The position numbers were made by a program, and so were the translations under genes. From an uncultured Planctomycetales bacterium (lineage in GTDB: Bacteria > Planctomycetota > Planctomycetia > Pirellulales > S012-138), in the NCBI GenBank assembly GCA_937982665.1, contig CALJLD010000017.1, positions 1 through 40,230 of the forward strand: a stretch of 40,230 bases of DNA. Direction: 5' to 3'. The notes under the pieces are model-generated. The model made no database searches. It saw only the letters and a list, made by a program, of their open reading frames with translations, and had not been told where the DNA came from. Positions within the stretch are counted from its first letter, which is position 1. Each line of letters opens with the position of its first letter. Shown here piece by piece: positions 1 to 7,239 of this stretch.

Positions 1-118
1 GCCCGTCCTGAGGGCTCCAATTTTCTTCCGCGACACTGCTCGCGGTGAGGCAGATCACAACCAGGGACAAAGCTGGACGGCAAATATCCGGCCGAACGAA
101 CAGACGAACGTTGAGCAT
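1..118 (-). CDS. N-terminus of an exported protein, cut by the window edge
   Basis: An ATG at 118 opens a minus-strand frame that stays open for 39 codons to the edge of the window. The peptide starts with basic residues, followed by a hydrophobic stretch (ALSLVVICLTASSVA) and then EENWSPQDG, which reads as a Sec signal peptide with cleavage near SVA. The mature protein lies outside the window, so its family cannot be named. A Trp soon after the cleavage site is common in planctomycete exported enzymes, but this is only a hint. The gene points the same way as its neighbour, 137 bases upstream. The frame is too short for a firm call; the signal peptide is the main support. Confidence 0.55.
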   Translation of the reverse strand, partial: MLNVRLFVRPDICRPALSLVVICLTASSVAEENWSPQDG

Positions 119-255
119 TGAAAACCTCTGGCGAAAATGGACGGACAAACAACCAATCACGGCCACACTAATGTCCATTACACGTTACGTCGCGTCAAAC
201 ATCCGTTGAATAATTCACGGATTACGGCGACAGCCAGAGAAGCGGTGTTTGCTGA

Positions 256-1641
256 CTATTGAGAAGTGCCGACGAGTTCGTCCGAGGTGAATTCAAGCTC
301 GTGATAGATCAACATCGCGGACAGGGCGTGTTGCACATAGTCGATCCGAATCTCAGGGGCGCGCCGGTTGAAGTCCGCGTCCTCAGCCCAAGGATGGTCC
401 GGCGGAGCCCAAGCGAACGCCCGCGGCATGCCACCTTTGGCCGGTCCGCGAGGGATTTGCGCACGGAGTAAGAATGAAATCGAACGGCCGGCCAACTCCC
501 GCGTGAGATCACCGGTTGAGTCCAAAAGCAGCTCGCCTTGCAGCGAAGCCAGGAGTCCTTCCATCCGCGTGGCAGTCGGCGTTGTGCGGCCGTCGCCAGT
601 CAGGCAGCCATCCAAGCGCGGATCAATTGCAATCGGATCTGTTGCAAAGGCAAGTTCGCCGCAAACACGGCGGGCATGGCCAATCAATGACTGGCGTTGC
701 TCCGCGGCGAGTCCGGTTTCCGGCAGTGCGAGGAGTCGCGACGTGGCAATCATCGCCCAATGGTCGGCAGGCACTTGATCTTCATTCTCGCGCGAGCTTG
801 CCAGGTACAAAAGGGCATTTGCCGCGGCATCGCGCCATCGCGGATTGGCGTCGCGTTCGTACAGCATCACAAGCCCAAGCGCAGCTTCACCGGGATAATA
901 CAAAGAGGTCCACGAGTCCATGCGGCCTCCGTTGGCGGGAATGTACTTGGAGTAGAAGCTGCCATCGGGCTTTTGCAAGTGCAAAATCAACTCGGCCAGC
1001 CCGTGCAGAGTTTCCAGCTTTGTCGTTTCGGGCAGCACATTCTCCACGCTACATAAACCAACCAAGGCCAGACCGTTGCCGCCGAGTTTGCACTGCTTGA
1101 CTGCGCCGGAGTTGTTGACCTCCGGGTCAGACCAAACGGCCAATGCGCCGGGGACTCGTTCGACCTCGCCAATCTGCGTGTGGAGAAACTCGCTCGACTT
1201 CAGCAGCGTGTCTGCAACCTTGTCCGAGGGATGTTCCGCCTGATATGCAGCGAGCGAGTAGATGGTGCCCGCATGTCTGAGGATGTTGTAACGCTCAGCA
1301 ACATGAGCTTCCGGGTCCAGGTTGATGCGATACGCGAACTGCCCGTTGGGCTGAATTGCGTTTGCCAAATAATCTGCCGAAGCATGAATGGCTGCGAGCA
1401 AAGCCTGCTCATTGATTTGAATCGGGGAAGGTTCGCTCGACTCGCTCTCCGGTGATTGCATGCGAAGCACACGGTAGGCGAAAGCTGGAGCTTGCGCTTG
1501 CGGATTCTCTGGCTGCTGCCCACGGTCACGAAAGAAGACAAACCAGACCGTAAGTGCGATGCAGAGCCCCGCGATGCCCAAAAGCACAACGTCTTTGGTT
1601 CGATTGGGCTTCTTGCGTTGCCAGCGGTCCTTCTCGCTCAT
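256..1641 (-). CDS. Membrane-anchored protein, probable alpha/alpha-barrel (terpenoid-cyclase-like) fold, function unknown
   Basis: This encodes 461 aa. The start at 1641 (MSEKDRW) is chosen because GAGG lies six bases upstream; the ATG at 1647 would sit directly on that site. A basic N-terminus is followed by one membrane helix (about residues 17-37) and a Pro/Gln/Ser-rich linker. A large domain then shows helical repeats typical of alpha/alpha toroids: LLAAIHASADYLANAIQPNG, then YNILRHAGTIYSLAAYQ, then LAELILHLQKPDGSF and LYYPGEAALGLVMLYER. The repeated hydrophobic helix followed by PxG resembles squalene-cyclase/prenyltransferase or six-hairpin glycosidase repeats. I see no DxDD or other catalytic signature. 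The globular part is probably outside the cytoplasm. An enzymatic role is possible but not shown. Confidence 0.85.
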   Translation of the reverse strand: MSEKDRWQRKKPNRTKDVVLLGIAGLCIALTVWFVFFRDRGQQPENPQAQAPAFAYRVLRMQSPESESSEPSPIQINEQALLAAIHASADYLANAIQPNGQFAYRINLDPEAHVAERYNILRHAGTIYSLAAYQAEHPSDKVADTLLKSSEFLHTQIGEVERVPGALAVWSDPEVNNSGAVKQCKLGGNGLALVGLCSVENVLPETTKLETLHGLAELILHLQKPDGSFYSKYIPANGGRMDSWTSLYYPGEAALGLVMLYERDANPRWRDAAANALLYLASSRENEDQVPADHWAMIATSRLLALPETGLAAEQRQSLIGHARRVCGELAFATDPIAIDPRLDGCLTGDGRTTPTATRMEGLLASLQGELLLDSTGDLTRELAGRSISFLLRAQIPRGPAKGGMPRAFAWAPPDHPWAEDADFNRRAPEIRIDYVQHALSAMLIYHELEFTSDELVGTSQ

Positions 1642-1762
1642 CGCCATCCTCGATGCTTGGCTGTGACCTTGTCGATTCTGTTTGCAAACAAGCAGTGCCA
1701 ACCGCCGCGGTCGACGATTGGCACTGGAATTCTACTTTGTAATGTCTGCTGCCGACCACGAA

Positions 1763-2626
1763 TTAGCAGTGGTTGGCCTGAATAAAGGCTTCCAATTGTC
1801 CTCCCAACTGCGTCATCTGCATCCCGAGTGGAGAACCAGATGGCACTGAAGGCCCGGTGTATTGGCCCATACCGTTGAAGCTGAACATCAAGTTGCCGAT
1901 CAAAGCATCCGCGGCTGCGATCTGCGACGTCGGTGGGCTGATCGAACCGTTGAGGTTGTTCAACTTCGTAGCGATCAGTTGCTTGGCGAGAATCAGCAAA
2001 GCATTTCCACCCTGCGGCGGAGCATTCAGGATCTGAAGAATGACGTCTGCACTGTATGAGTGGTTGCCTAACTGCAGTGTGCCGCCATTGGCATTGATGA
2101 GCGCCCTTAAGTCATCCGGGTGCTGGCTCCAATATCCTTGGCTCAGTGTGCAGCCTGGATCGTCATCATCATCGTCATCATCGTCATCATCGTCGTCATC
2201 GTCGTCATCGTCGTCATCATCGTCATCATCATCGTCGTCATCGTCGTCGTCGTCGTCATCATCGTCGTCGTCGTCATCATCGTCGTCATCGTCATCATCA
2301 TCGCCCCCCTGCTCTGGCATTGGGGGCACAGTGAGCGTGACACAACGCGAGTTCCCACTTTGGCCTGGCGTGTCGCAGAAGTCGGCGGAGTCGATAAACA
2401 GACTTCCCGCACAGGCCGACGAATGGCTGCTGGCCCCATTGAGGGCATAGGACTGATTAGCGCTGCTAATGGCTGCGCCCACATCGGCCGCTTCCGTAAC
2501 TACGGCCTCGCGCAGAGTTGTCCAACCAGCGATTACGCCGCAAACCAGCAGCGTTCCAATGACGATCGTTTCCGTTGTGTAGGCCGAGCCGATTTCACAA
2601 CGCCAGAACTTGCGCATCAACGACAT
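1763..2626 (-). CDS. Pilin-like exported protein with a 48-residue poly-aspartate linker
   Basis: This encodes 287 aa. The N-terminus (EIGSAYTTETIVIGTLLVCG) resembles planctomycete Flp-type pilins: a short basic leader with a Gly, a Glu six residues later, and one hydrophobic helix. The helix continues into AADVGAAISSANQSY. Residues 109-156 are 48 consecutive Asp, encoded by 24 GAC and 24 GAT in mixed order. The tail starts with CTLSQGYWSQHP and contains ILNAPPQGGNALLILAKQLIATKLN. It resembles a small C-terminal domain with a TQGYWKxHP start that I recall from other bacterial exported proteins. Four Cys flank the central region. A GGGGA site precedes the ATG. Surface display and calcium binding by the acidic tract are inference. 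No pilus assembly genes are visible nearby. Confidence 0.85.
   Translation of the reverse strand: MSLMRKFWRCEIGSAYTTETIVIGTLLVCGVIAGWTTLREAVVTEAADVGAAISSANQSYALNGASSHSSACAGSLFIDSADFCDTPGQSGNSRCVTLTVPPMPEQGGDDDDDDDDDDDDDDDDDDDDDDDDDDDDDDDDDDDDDDDDDDDDDDDDPGCTLSQGYWSQHPDDLRALINANGGTLQLGNHSYSADVILQILNAPPQGGNALLILAKQLIATKLNNLNGSISPPTSQIAAADALIGNLMFSFNGMGQYTGPSVPSGSPLGMQMTQLGGQLEAFIQANHC
2159..2302 (-). repeat. GAY trinucleotide tract encoding 48 Asp
   Basis: This is an uninterrupted in-frame run of 48 GAC/GAT codons, read on the minus strand as atc/gtc triplets. Exactly half are GAC and half GAT. The longest run of one codon is five, so it is a degenerate rather than a pure microsatellite. The mixture suggests that the amino acid is maintained while the DNA drifts or is kept from slipping. 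Copy number could still vary between strains. Confidence 0.95.
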
Positions 2627-2761
2627 CGAGAGATCCCCGCAGATAACCCAAATGAGAACTTAGACGTATTGGGCAATCATAAGCGGCAGCTCGCGCCCAT
2701 CAACGGCGATATTGCAAAATCAATGTACAAATAAACTTGCGCTAATTCCGCTGTGCAGCTG

Positions 2762-2794
2762 AGGTTTACACTCGCTGTAAATGTAGGTTTACAC
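2762..2794. promoter_or_regulatory. Direct repeat AGGTTTACAC x2 upstream of the poly-Asp gene
   Basis: AGGTTTACAC occurs at 2762-2771 and again at 2785-2794. The copies are 23 bases apart, about two helical turns, and lie roughly 135-170 bases upstream of the poly-Asp gene start. The spacing would suit a dimeric DNA-binding protein. No regulator is visible nearby, so the role is a guess. Confidence 0.3.
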
Positions 2795-2846
2795 AATCTG
2801 CGAAATCCAAGCTGAGATGGTGGATTCTTGAGGCACTGGCGGCAAC

Positions 2847-3302
2847 CTATTCGGGGATTTCGATCTGTCCCGTTTCGCCATCGCCACCTTCCATTTGAGC
2901 TTTGGCGCGGTCGGCCAGCTCTTTGGCCACAAGCTGCTGAATCTGCACGAATGCCATCCGCAGTTCATGCAGGATTCCATCCAGCAAGGTTGCTTCTTCC
3001 TGAGTGAGGTTGCCCTTGGTCTTCTCTTCCAGAATGGACAGAGTGTCGATCACATGCTTGGCATCGTCCAAGCGGATTTCTTGTTTCTCAGTAATGGGGT
3101 TGGGGAACTGCCCCAGGAACATCATCGCCTGAGTGGCGAGATTGCTGATGTGCATCTCGAAGCTGGGCGGAGGAAGTTGCCGTGGAGCGGACTCTTCGCC
3201 GGCGGGCTCTTGAGCTTGCTTGTCGCGCTGTTGCTCGCGCTCGGCTTCCACCTGCGCTTTCCAGTCTTCGTCAACGACAATCTTTTTTTCGTCTTCGCTC
3301 AT
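2847..3302 (-). CDS. DUF1844 family protein
   Basis: This encodes 151 aa. The ATG at 3302 has a strong AGAGGAGA site just upstream; a longer reading from 3362 would run into coaC and is rejected. The N-terminal 45 residues are charged and probably disordered (EDEKKIVVDEDWKAQVEAE). They are followed by the DUF1844 domain, with MHISNLATQAMMFLG, NPITEKQEIRLDDAKHVIDT, and TQEEATLLDGILHELRMAFV. The tail is acidic. The family is small, cytosolic and of unknown function. It is the last member of the run starting at tpiA, 29 bases after coaC. The family assignment rests on motif recognition. Confidence 0.9.
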   Translation of the reverse strand: MSEDEKKIVVDEDWKAQVEAEREQQRDKQAQEPAGEESAPRQLPPPSFEMHISNLATQAMMFLGQFPNPITEKQEIRLDDAKHVIDTLSILEEKTKGNLTQEEATLLDGILHELRMAFVQIQQLVAKELADRAKAQMEGGDGETGQIEIPE

Positions 3303-3331
3303 GCGGTTGTCTCCTCTGGTGCGAACACCCT

Positions 3332-3883
3332 TCACGAGATTGAGCTTTGAATCTGTTCCCAAATGGCTTCCGGCGCGCTCATGCGTCCAGCGCCCACGTC
3401 ACGGCAACTTAACCAGCCGGAATCAGGCCCAATCATTTGCACGCCGTCACTTTCTAACTGATTGACGTTGCGCTGAACGGCCGCTTTGCTCCACATTTCC
3501 GTGTTCATGGCCGGAGCCATCAACACTTTTCCCGTAAAGGCCAGGTACAACGTAGAGAGCAAGTCGTCGGCGATGCCGTGCGCAGCCTTGGCGAGAAAAT
3601 CGGCCGAAGCTGGCGCGATGCACAACAATTCCGCCGTTCGGGCCAGTTCGATATGCGCACCCAAAGGGTGGGCGGAGTTGGCATTGTCCGCATCAAAGAC
3701 GTGCCGGCGAACAGCCCGGCCAGTCAAAGCGGTAAACGTGGGCGGGCCGACAAACTTTGTGGCCGCTTCCGTCATCACCACGGTGACGCCGTATTCGGCT
3801 TGGACCGCAAGACTGCACAGCGCCGCTGTCTTATATGCGGCGATGCCGCCGGTGACGCCAACGATGATTTCGTGTTTGGGCAC
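3332..3883 (-). CDS. coaC: Phosphopantothenoylcysteine decarboxylase (stand-alone CoaC)
   Basis: This encodes 183 aa. The FMN enzyme decarboxylates 4'-phosphopantothenoylcysteine to 4'-phosphopantetheine in CoA synthesis. The N-terminal flavin motif is VTGGIAAYKTA. The catalytic His is at 77 (HIELAR), the Asn of the PxMNxxMW motif at 127 (PAMNTEMW), and the Cys of the substrate clamp at 160 (GWLSCRDVGAGRM). All three key residues of the family are present. The protein ends after this domain, so the synthetase half found in fused CoaBC proteins is missing and must be encoded elsewhere. The start is GTG at 3883 with AAAGG about eight bases upstream. It lies 96 bases after rpoZ, probably in the same unit. 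Confidence 0.93.
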   Translation of the reverse strand: MPKHEIIVGVTGGIAAYKTAALCSLAVQAEYGVTVVMTEAATKFVGPPTFTALTGRAVRRHVFDADNANSAHPLGAHIELARTAELLCIAPASADFLAKAAHGIADDLLSTLYLAFTGKVLMAPAMNTEMWSKAAVQRNVNQLESDGVQMIGPDSGWLSCRDVGAGRMSAPEAIWEQIQSSIS

Positions 3884-3979
3884 GAATGACCTTTCAGCGA
3901 GCAGAAATCACGCCGATTTGCCCGCCCCCATTTGCTTCTCGGCAATTCCGCGCGAAGCGCTGCTTGCAATGACGTGCGA

Positions 3980-4246
3980 TTAGATCACGTCGAGATCGGG
4001 CTCTGGCATTCCGCCAGTCAACGGCGTCTCATCTTCAACCGTGCGGACGTTGGATTCTTGATCCAGATAGATTTTGTCCTGCAGGATCTCTTGGACCACA
4101 ATCTCCATCTTGTCTTCAGAATCGGTCTCGACCAGCGGTCGCGCGCCGGCGTTGATGGCGACGAGCCGCTTTTGAATGAGGGTGGAGAGCTTGAAGCGTC
4201 CGCCCACTTTCCGCACGATTTCTTCTTCTTTGAGAGCTTCGATCAT
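3980..4246 (-). CDS. rpoZ: DNA-directed RNA polymerase omega subunit
   Basis: This encodes 88 aa. Omega helps assemble and stabilise the beta' subunit of RNA polymerase. The core motif region is KVGGRFKLSTLIQKRLVAIN, followed by GARPLV, which matches the conserved part of omega (VGNRFxLVxxAxxRAxQL). The C-terminal half is acidic and divergent (EDKMEIVVQEILQDKIYLD). The ATG overlaps the gmk stop codon as ATGA (4243-4246), which suggests translational coupling and matches the gmk-rpoZ order seen in many bacteria. Identification rests on the short motif plus this context. Confidence 0.9.
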   Translation of the reverse strand: MIEALKEEEIVRKVGGRFKLSTLIQKRLVAINAGARPLVETDSEDKMEIVVQEILQDKIYLDQESNVRTVEDETPLTGGMPEPDLDVI

Positions 4247-4821
4247 CGGGGGTTCCCAAGGGTCTGGTTGATGATGCGCCGCAAGTCGTCCAGGGCCTGA
4301 TCGGGATCGTCATTGATCACGCAATGGTCGTACCGCTTCGCAAACGTGATTTCCCGGCGGGCCGTCTCAAGCCGTCGGGCAATGTCCGCGTCACTTTCGG
4401 TCTGGCGATTGCGCAGACGAGCCTCCAACTCATCCAAAGACCCGGTCTGCACAAAGATGCTCGCGGCTTCCGGATATGCCTCGCGAGCCTGCTCCGCGCC
4501 ACGGACGTCAATCTCCAAGACTACCGATTCCCCGGCCCTAAGGCTAGGCTCCACCTCGGACTTGAGCGTTCCGTACCAACGTCCTGAGTAGACTTCCGCA
4601 TGTTCCAGAAACTCTCCAGCCGCCAAACGCCGCTGGAATTCTTTCAGGCTGAGGAAATGGTAATCCCGGCCATTTTCCTCGCCAGGGCGGGGCGAACGCG
4701 TGGTGGCCGAGACCGAGCGGCGGATTTTCCCCGGTGGATCAGCAAACAGCCGATCCAGCAGCGTCGATTTGCCGGAGCCGGAGGGCCCGGAAACGACGAT
4801 CAACTTGCCGGGATTGGTCAT
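4243..4821 (-). CDS. gmk: Guanylate kinase
   Basis: This encodes 192 aa. The enzyme phosphorylates GMP to GDP with ATP in the cytosol. The P-loop is GPSGSGKST near residue 12. The GMP-binding region follows (SVSATTRSPRPGEENGRDYHF), then EFLEHAEVYSGRWYGTLKS, and the core strand VVLEIDVRGAEQ. The lid region is RLRNRQTESDADIARRL. The length is normal for the family. I use ATG 4821 (MTNPGK); the frame also opens at an in-frame TTG at 4833, which is less likely. It ends in a 4-base overlap with rpoZ and lies 66 bases after yicC. Confidence 0.97.
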   Translation of the reverse strand: MTNPGKLIVVSGPSGSGKSTLLDRLFADPPGKIRRSVSATTRSPRPGEENGRDYHFLSLKEFQRRLAAGEFLEHAEVYSGRWYGTLKSEVEPSLRAGESVVLEIDVRGAEQAREAYPEAASIFVQTGSLDELEARLRNRQTESDADIARRLETARREITFAKRYDHCVINDDPDQALDDLRRIINQTLGNPR

Positions 4822-4887
4822 CGGCAAATCCAAGTGAGGAATGTCATGAGGAACCGAGAATCCGACGAACGATTACTCAAACATAGC

Positions 4888-5766
4888 TCATTCGACATTC
4901 TGCACCATCTCGCGAATCCGCTCGATGGCGCCTTTGATTTCGACCACGCTGATGGCGATTTCCGCGTCATTGGCCTTTGAACCAATTGTGTTGGTTTCGC
5001 GGAACATTTCCTGGGTGATAAAGTCCAATTTGCGGCCGGCGGCCTCTGGCAATCCGGTCGCCCGCTCAAACTGTTCCAAGTGGCTGCGCAGCCGGACGAC
5101 TTCTTCGCCAATGTCGGAGCGGTCGCTGAAGATGGCAATCTCGCGGGCGAGATCCGCTTCCGTCAACTTGGCATCCATTCCGGCCAGGTGTTGATTGACT
5201 CGATCGGTGATTCGTTGCCGATAATCCTGCAAGACTTGCGGCGCTCGGGCTTCGATCTCACCTAAGTGCTTGCGGATCTCGGCGATGTTGGACTCGAGAT
5301 CGCGAGCCATGGCGGCGCCTTCGCGCTCGCGCATTTCTTGTGCTTGTTCCAATGCGTCTCGCAACGTTGCTTCAACATGTGGCCAAAGCTCTTGCGGATC
5401 GCCAGCGCCAGCGGATTCCTCAACAACACCAGGCAGCGGCAACAGCGCATCAAGGCTGAATGCTTGCACCATTCCCCACTCTTGGGTCAACAGATCCAAC
5501 TGTTTGCGGTAGCTGCCCAAGGCTTCCGCGTTGATTTGAAATGCGTGCGCCGAGTCTTGCGAGACCCGGATGTTGACCTGAATTGTCCCGCGCTTGAGCG
5601 TCTCGCGAACGGTGGCTTCGATGCTGGGCTCCAAAGCGTTGAGCCCTTCAGTCATTCGGAGACTGAGTTTGAAGTAGCGATTGTTGATCGTGCGAACTTC
5701 AACCTCGGTGGCGACACCATCCGCGTGCCGATGAGCAGCGCCGAAGCCGGTCATACTCAACAACAC
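4888..5766 (-). CDS. yicC: YicC/YloC family endoribonuclease
   Basis: This encodes 292 aa, the usual length for YicC. Members are single-strand RNA endonucleases linked to sRNA and mRNA decay. The N-terminus has the hallmark LLSMTGFGAA followed by VEVRTINNRYFKLSLRM. The C-terminal part has the conserved block GRKLDFITQEMFRETNTIGSKA followed by an alpha-helical end (VVEIKGAIERIREMVQNVE). GTG at 5766 is taken as the start because AAGGAG lies eight bases upstream; the ATG at 5754 would remove the conserved start. The yicC-gmk-rpoZ-coaC order is widely conserved, which supports the call. Confidence 0.95.
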   Translation of the reverse strand: MLLSMTGFGAAHRHADGVATEVEVRTINNRYFKLSLRMTEGLNALEPSIEATVRETLKRGTIQVNIRVSQDSAHAFQINAEALGSYRKQLDLLTQEWGMVQAFSLDALLPLPGVVEESAGAGDPQELWPHVEATLRDALEQAQEMREREGAAMARDLESNIAEIRKHLGEIEARAPQVLQDYRQRITDRVNQHLAGMDAKLTEADLAREIAIFSDRSDIGEEVVRLRSHLEQFERATGLPEAAGRKLDFITQEMFRETNTIGSKANDAEIAISVVEIKGAIERIREMVQNVE

Positions 5767-5885
5767 GGAATTCGCTCCTTGTCACAAACAATCAGGGCTC
5801 AGGAGAAAAGAAGCTGACGGCGACTTCATTCGGCGTGCGTTCCAAAATGGGCAAACGCACAACAGAACGAATGGATAGCGAGGAA

Positions 5886-6266
5886 CTATTGCTGTCCGCC
5901 TTCGCCAGAATCTCCAGATGTGCCGTCACCGGAAGTTCCCGTGCCGGAATCGCCTGCGCCACCTGCTCCGGCATCGCCCGTCCCCGAATCGCCGGAAGCG
6001 TTGACGCCTGGCGGTTGGCCGGCTTGCAGCGGGTTGCTGGCCGAACTGACCCAGTATGTGGTGAGGATGCAAAGCAGAATCCAAATCGTCGCCGCGACGA
6101 TGGTAATGCGGGTGAACATATCACCCGCTTTGGTGCCGAATGCGCTTGTTCCGCCAGCGCCACCCAAAGCGCCCGCCAGTCCGCCACCTCGCCCGCGCTG
6201 AATCAGCACGAGGATGATCAGGAAGCAAGCCATTAAGCCCATCAACACCATTAAGAAACCGACCAT
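5886..6266 (-). CDS. secG: Preprotein translocase subunit SecG
   Basis: This encodes 126 aa. SecG is the small accessory subunit of the SecYEG channel in the inner membrane. It has two membrane helices (residues about 2-22 and 51-71) separated by the typical Gly-rich loop QRGRGGGLAGALGGAGGTSA and FGTKAGDMFTRIT. After residue 80 there is a low-complexity tail of Gly, Ser, Asp and Thr, longer than in E. coli SecG and probably disordered. A GGAAG site precedes ATG 6266. It lies between tpiA and yicC; the tpiA-secG order is common in bacteria. Confidence 0.95.
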   Translation of the reverse strand: MVGFLMVLMGLMACFLIILVLIQRGRGGGLAGALGGAGGTSAFGTKAGDMFTRITIVAATIWILLCILTTYWVSSASNPLQAGQPPGVNASGDSGTGDAGAGGAGDSGTGTSGDGTSGDSGEGGQQ

Positions 6267-6384
6267 TGCACTTCCGCTTTGTTTGGTCTATTGGAACGTT
6301 TGCGATTCTTATCGGTCGCCGTTTGCCTGTTTGCTGACGTTATTTCCGGTGATGCCAATTGCCGGTAACGTTTCGCTCTCGGCA

Positions 6385-7146
6385 TTATTCTCCGACGGCG
6401 GCCTGAATGATACCGGCGAAATCTTCCGCCTTCAGGCTGGCGCCGCCGACCAGAGCCCCATCCACATTCGGCTGGGAGAGCAAACTGGCTGCATTGCCTG
6501 GTTTGACACTTCCGCCGTACAGGATGCGAGTCGCGTCAGCAAGCTCCGCATTGTAGCGGCTGGCTATCAGCTTGCGAAGGTCGGCATGGACCTCTTCCGC
6601 CTGTTCTGGCGTGGCATTCTTGCCCGTTCCAATCGCCCAGACCGGCTCATATGCGATGGTGACTCGCCCAAATCGCTCGGCGGAGAGCTGGCTGACGGAG
6701 CCGTCAAACTGGCTTTGAATGACGTCCGCGGTTCGGTTGGATTCCCGCTCTTCCAGGGTTTCGCCCAGGCAAATGACCGGAGACAAACCAGCTTCGAGCA
6801 CCGCGCCGGCCTTGCGGAAGACCTCGGCATCGGTCTCGCCCAATATGTGCCGTCGCTCGCTGTGGCCCAGAATCACGTACTGGCAGCCAATGTCTTTGAG
6901 CATGGCGGCGGCGATTTCCCCGGTGAAGGCTCCAGGCTGCTCGAAGTAAACATTCTGAGCTCCCAGGCGAATCGAAGATCCCGCAAGCGCCTGCTCAACC
7001 GCCTGCAAATATACGAATGGCGGAAAGACGGCGATATCGACTCCGCTTATGCCCTGAGTTTGTTTAACGAGTCCCGCGGCCAAAGCTACGGCATCGGCAC
7101 GCATCAGGTTCATCTTCCAGTTGCCGGCAATAAACGGAGTACGCAT
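6385..7146 (-). CDS. tpiA: Triosephosphate isomerase
   Basis: This encodes 253 aa. The enzyme interconverts dihydroxyacetone phosphate and glyceraldehyde 3-phosphate in glycolysis and gluconeogenesis. All catalytic residues are visible: Lys11 in AGNWKMN, His95 in ILGHSERR and Glu167 in AYEPVWAIGTG. The phosphate-binding motif YGGSVKPGNA and the C-terminal GALVGGASLKAEDF are intact. It is the first metabolic gene of the run through secG, yicC, gmk, rpoZ and coaC, and lies 93 bases downstream of the sensor kinase gene on the same strand. Confidence 0.98.
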   Translation of the reverse strand: MRTPFIAGNWKMNLMRADAVALAAGLVKQTQGISGVDIAVFPPFVYLQAVEQALAGSSIRLGAQNVYFEQPGAFTGEIAAAMLKDIGCQYVILGHSERRHILGETDAEVFRKAGAVLEAGLSPVICLGETLEERESNRTADVIQSQFDGSVSQLSAERFGRVTIAYEPVWAIGTGKNATPEQAEEVHADLRKLIASRYNAELADATRILYGGSVKPGNAASLLSQPNVDGALVGGASLKAEDFAGIIQAAVGE

Positions 7147-7239
7147 CAGAATCGAAAGGCGAAAGGTGGTGTATGCGAAGGTGTTACTAACTGGTAGGGT
7201 TGCATTCTCAGCTGGCGGAATTCGCGGCGAGCTAACGCG

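Noticed and set aside
2159..2302. CRISPR-like repeat array
   Set aside because: It is a trinucleotide run inside a gene, with no spacers.
2040..2450. Plus-strand frames across the Asp tract giving poly-Ser, poly-Ile/Val or His/Arg runs
   Set aside because: They are shadows of the GAY repeat; the minus-strand frame has a pilin-like start and a structured end domain, the others have nothing around the run.
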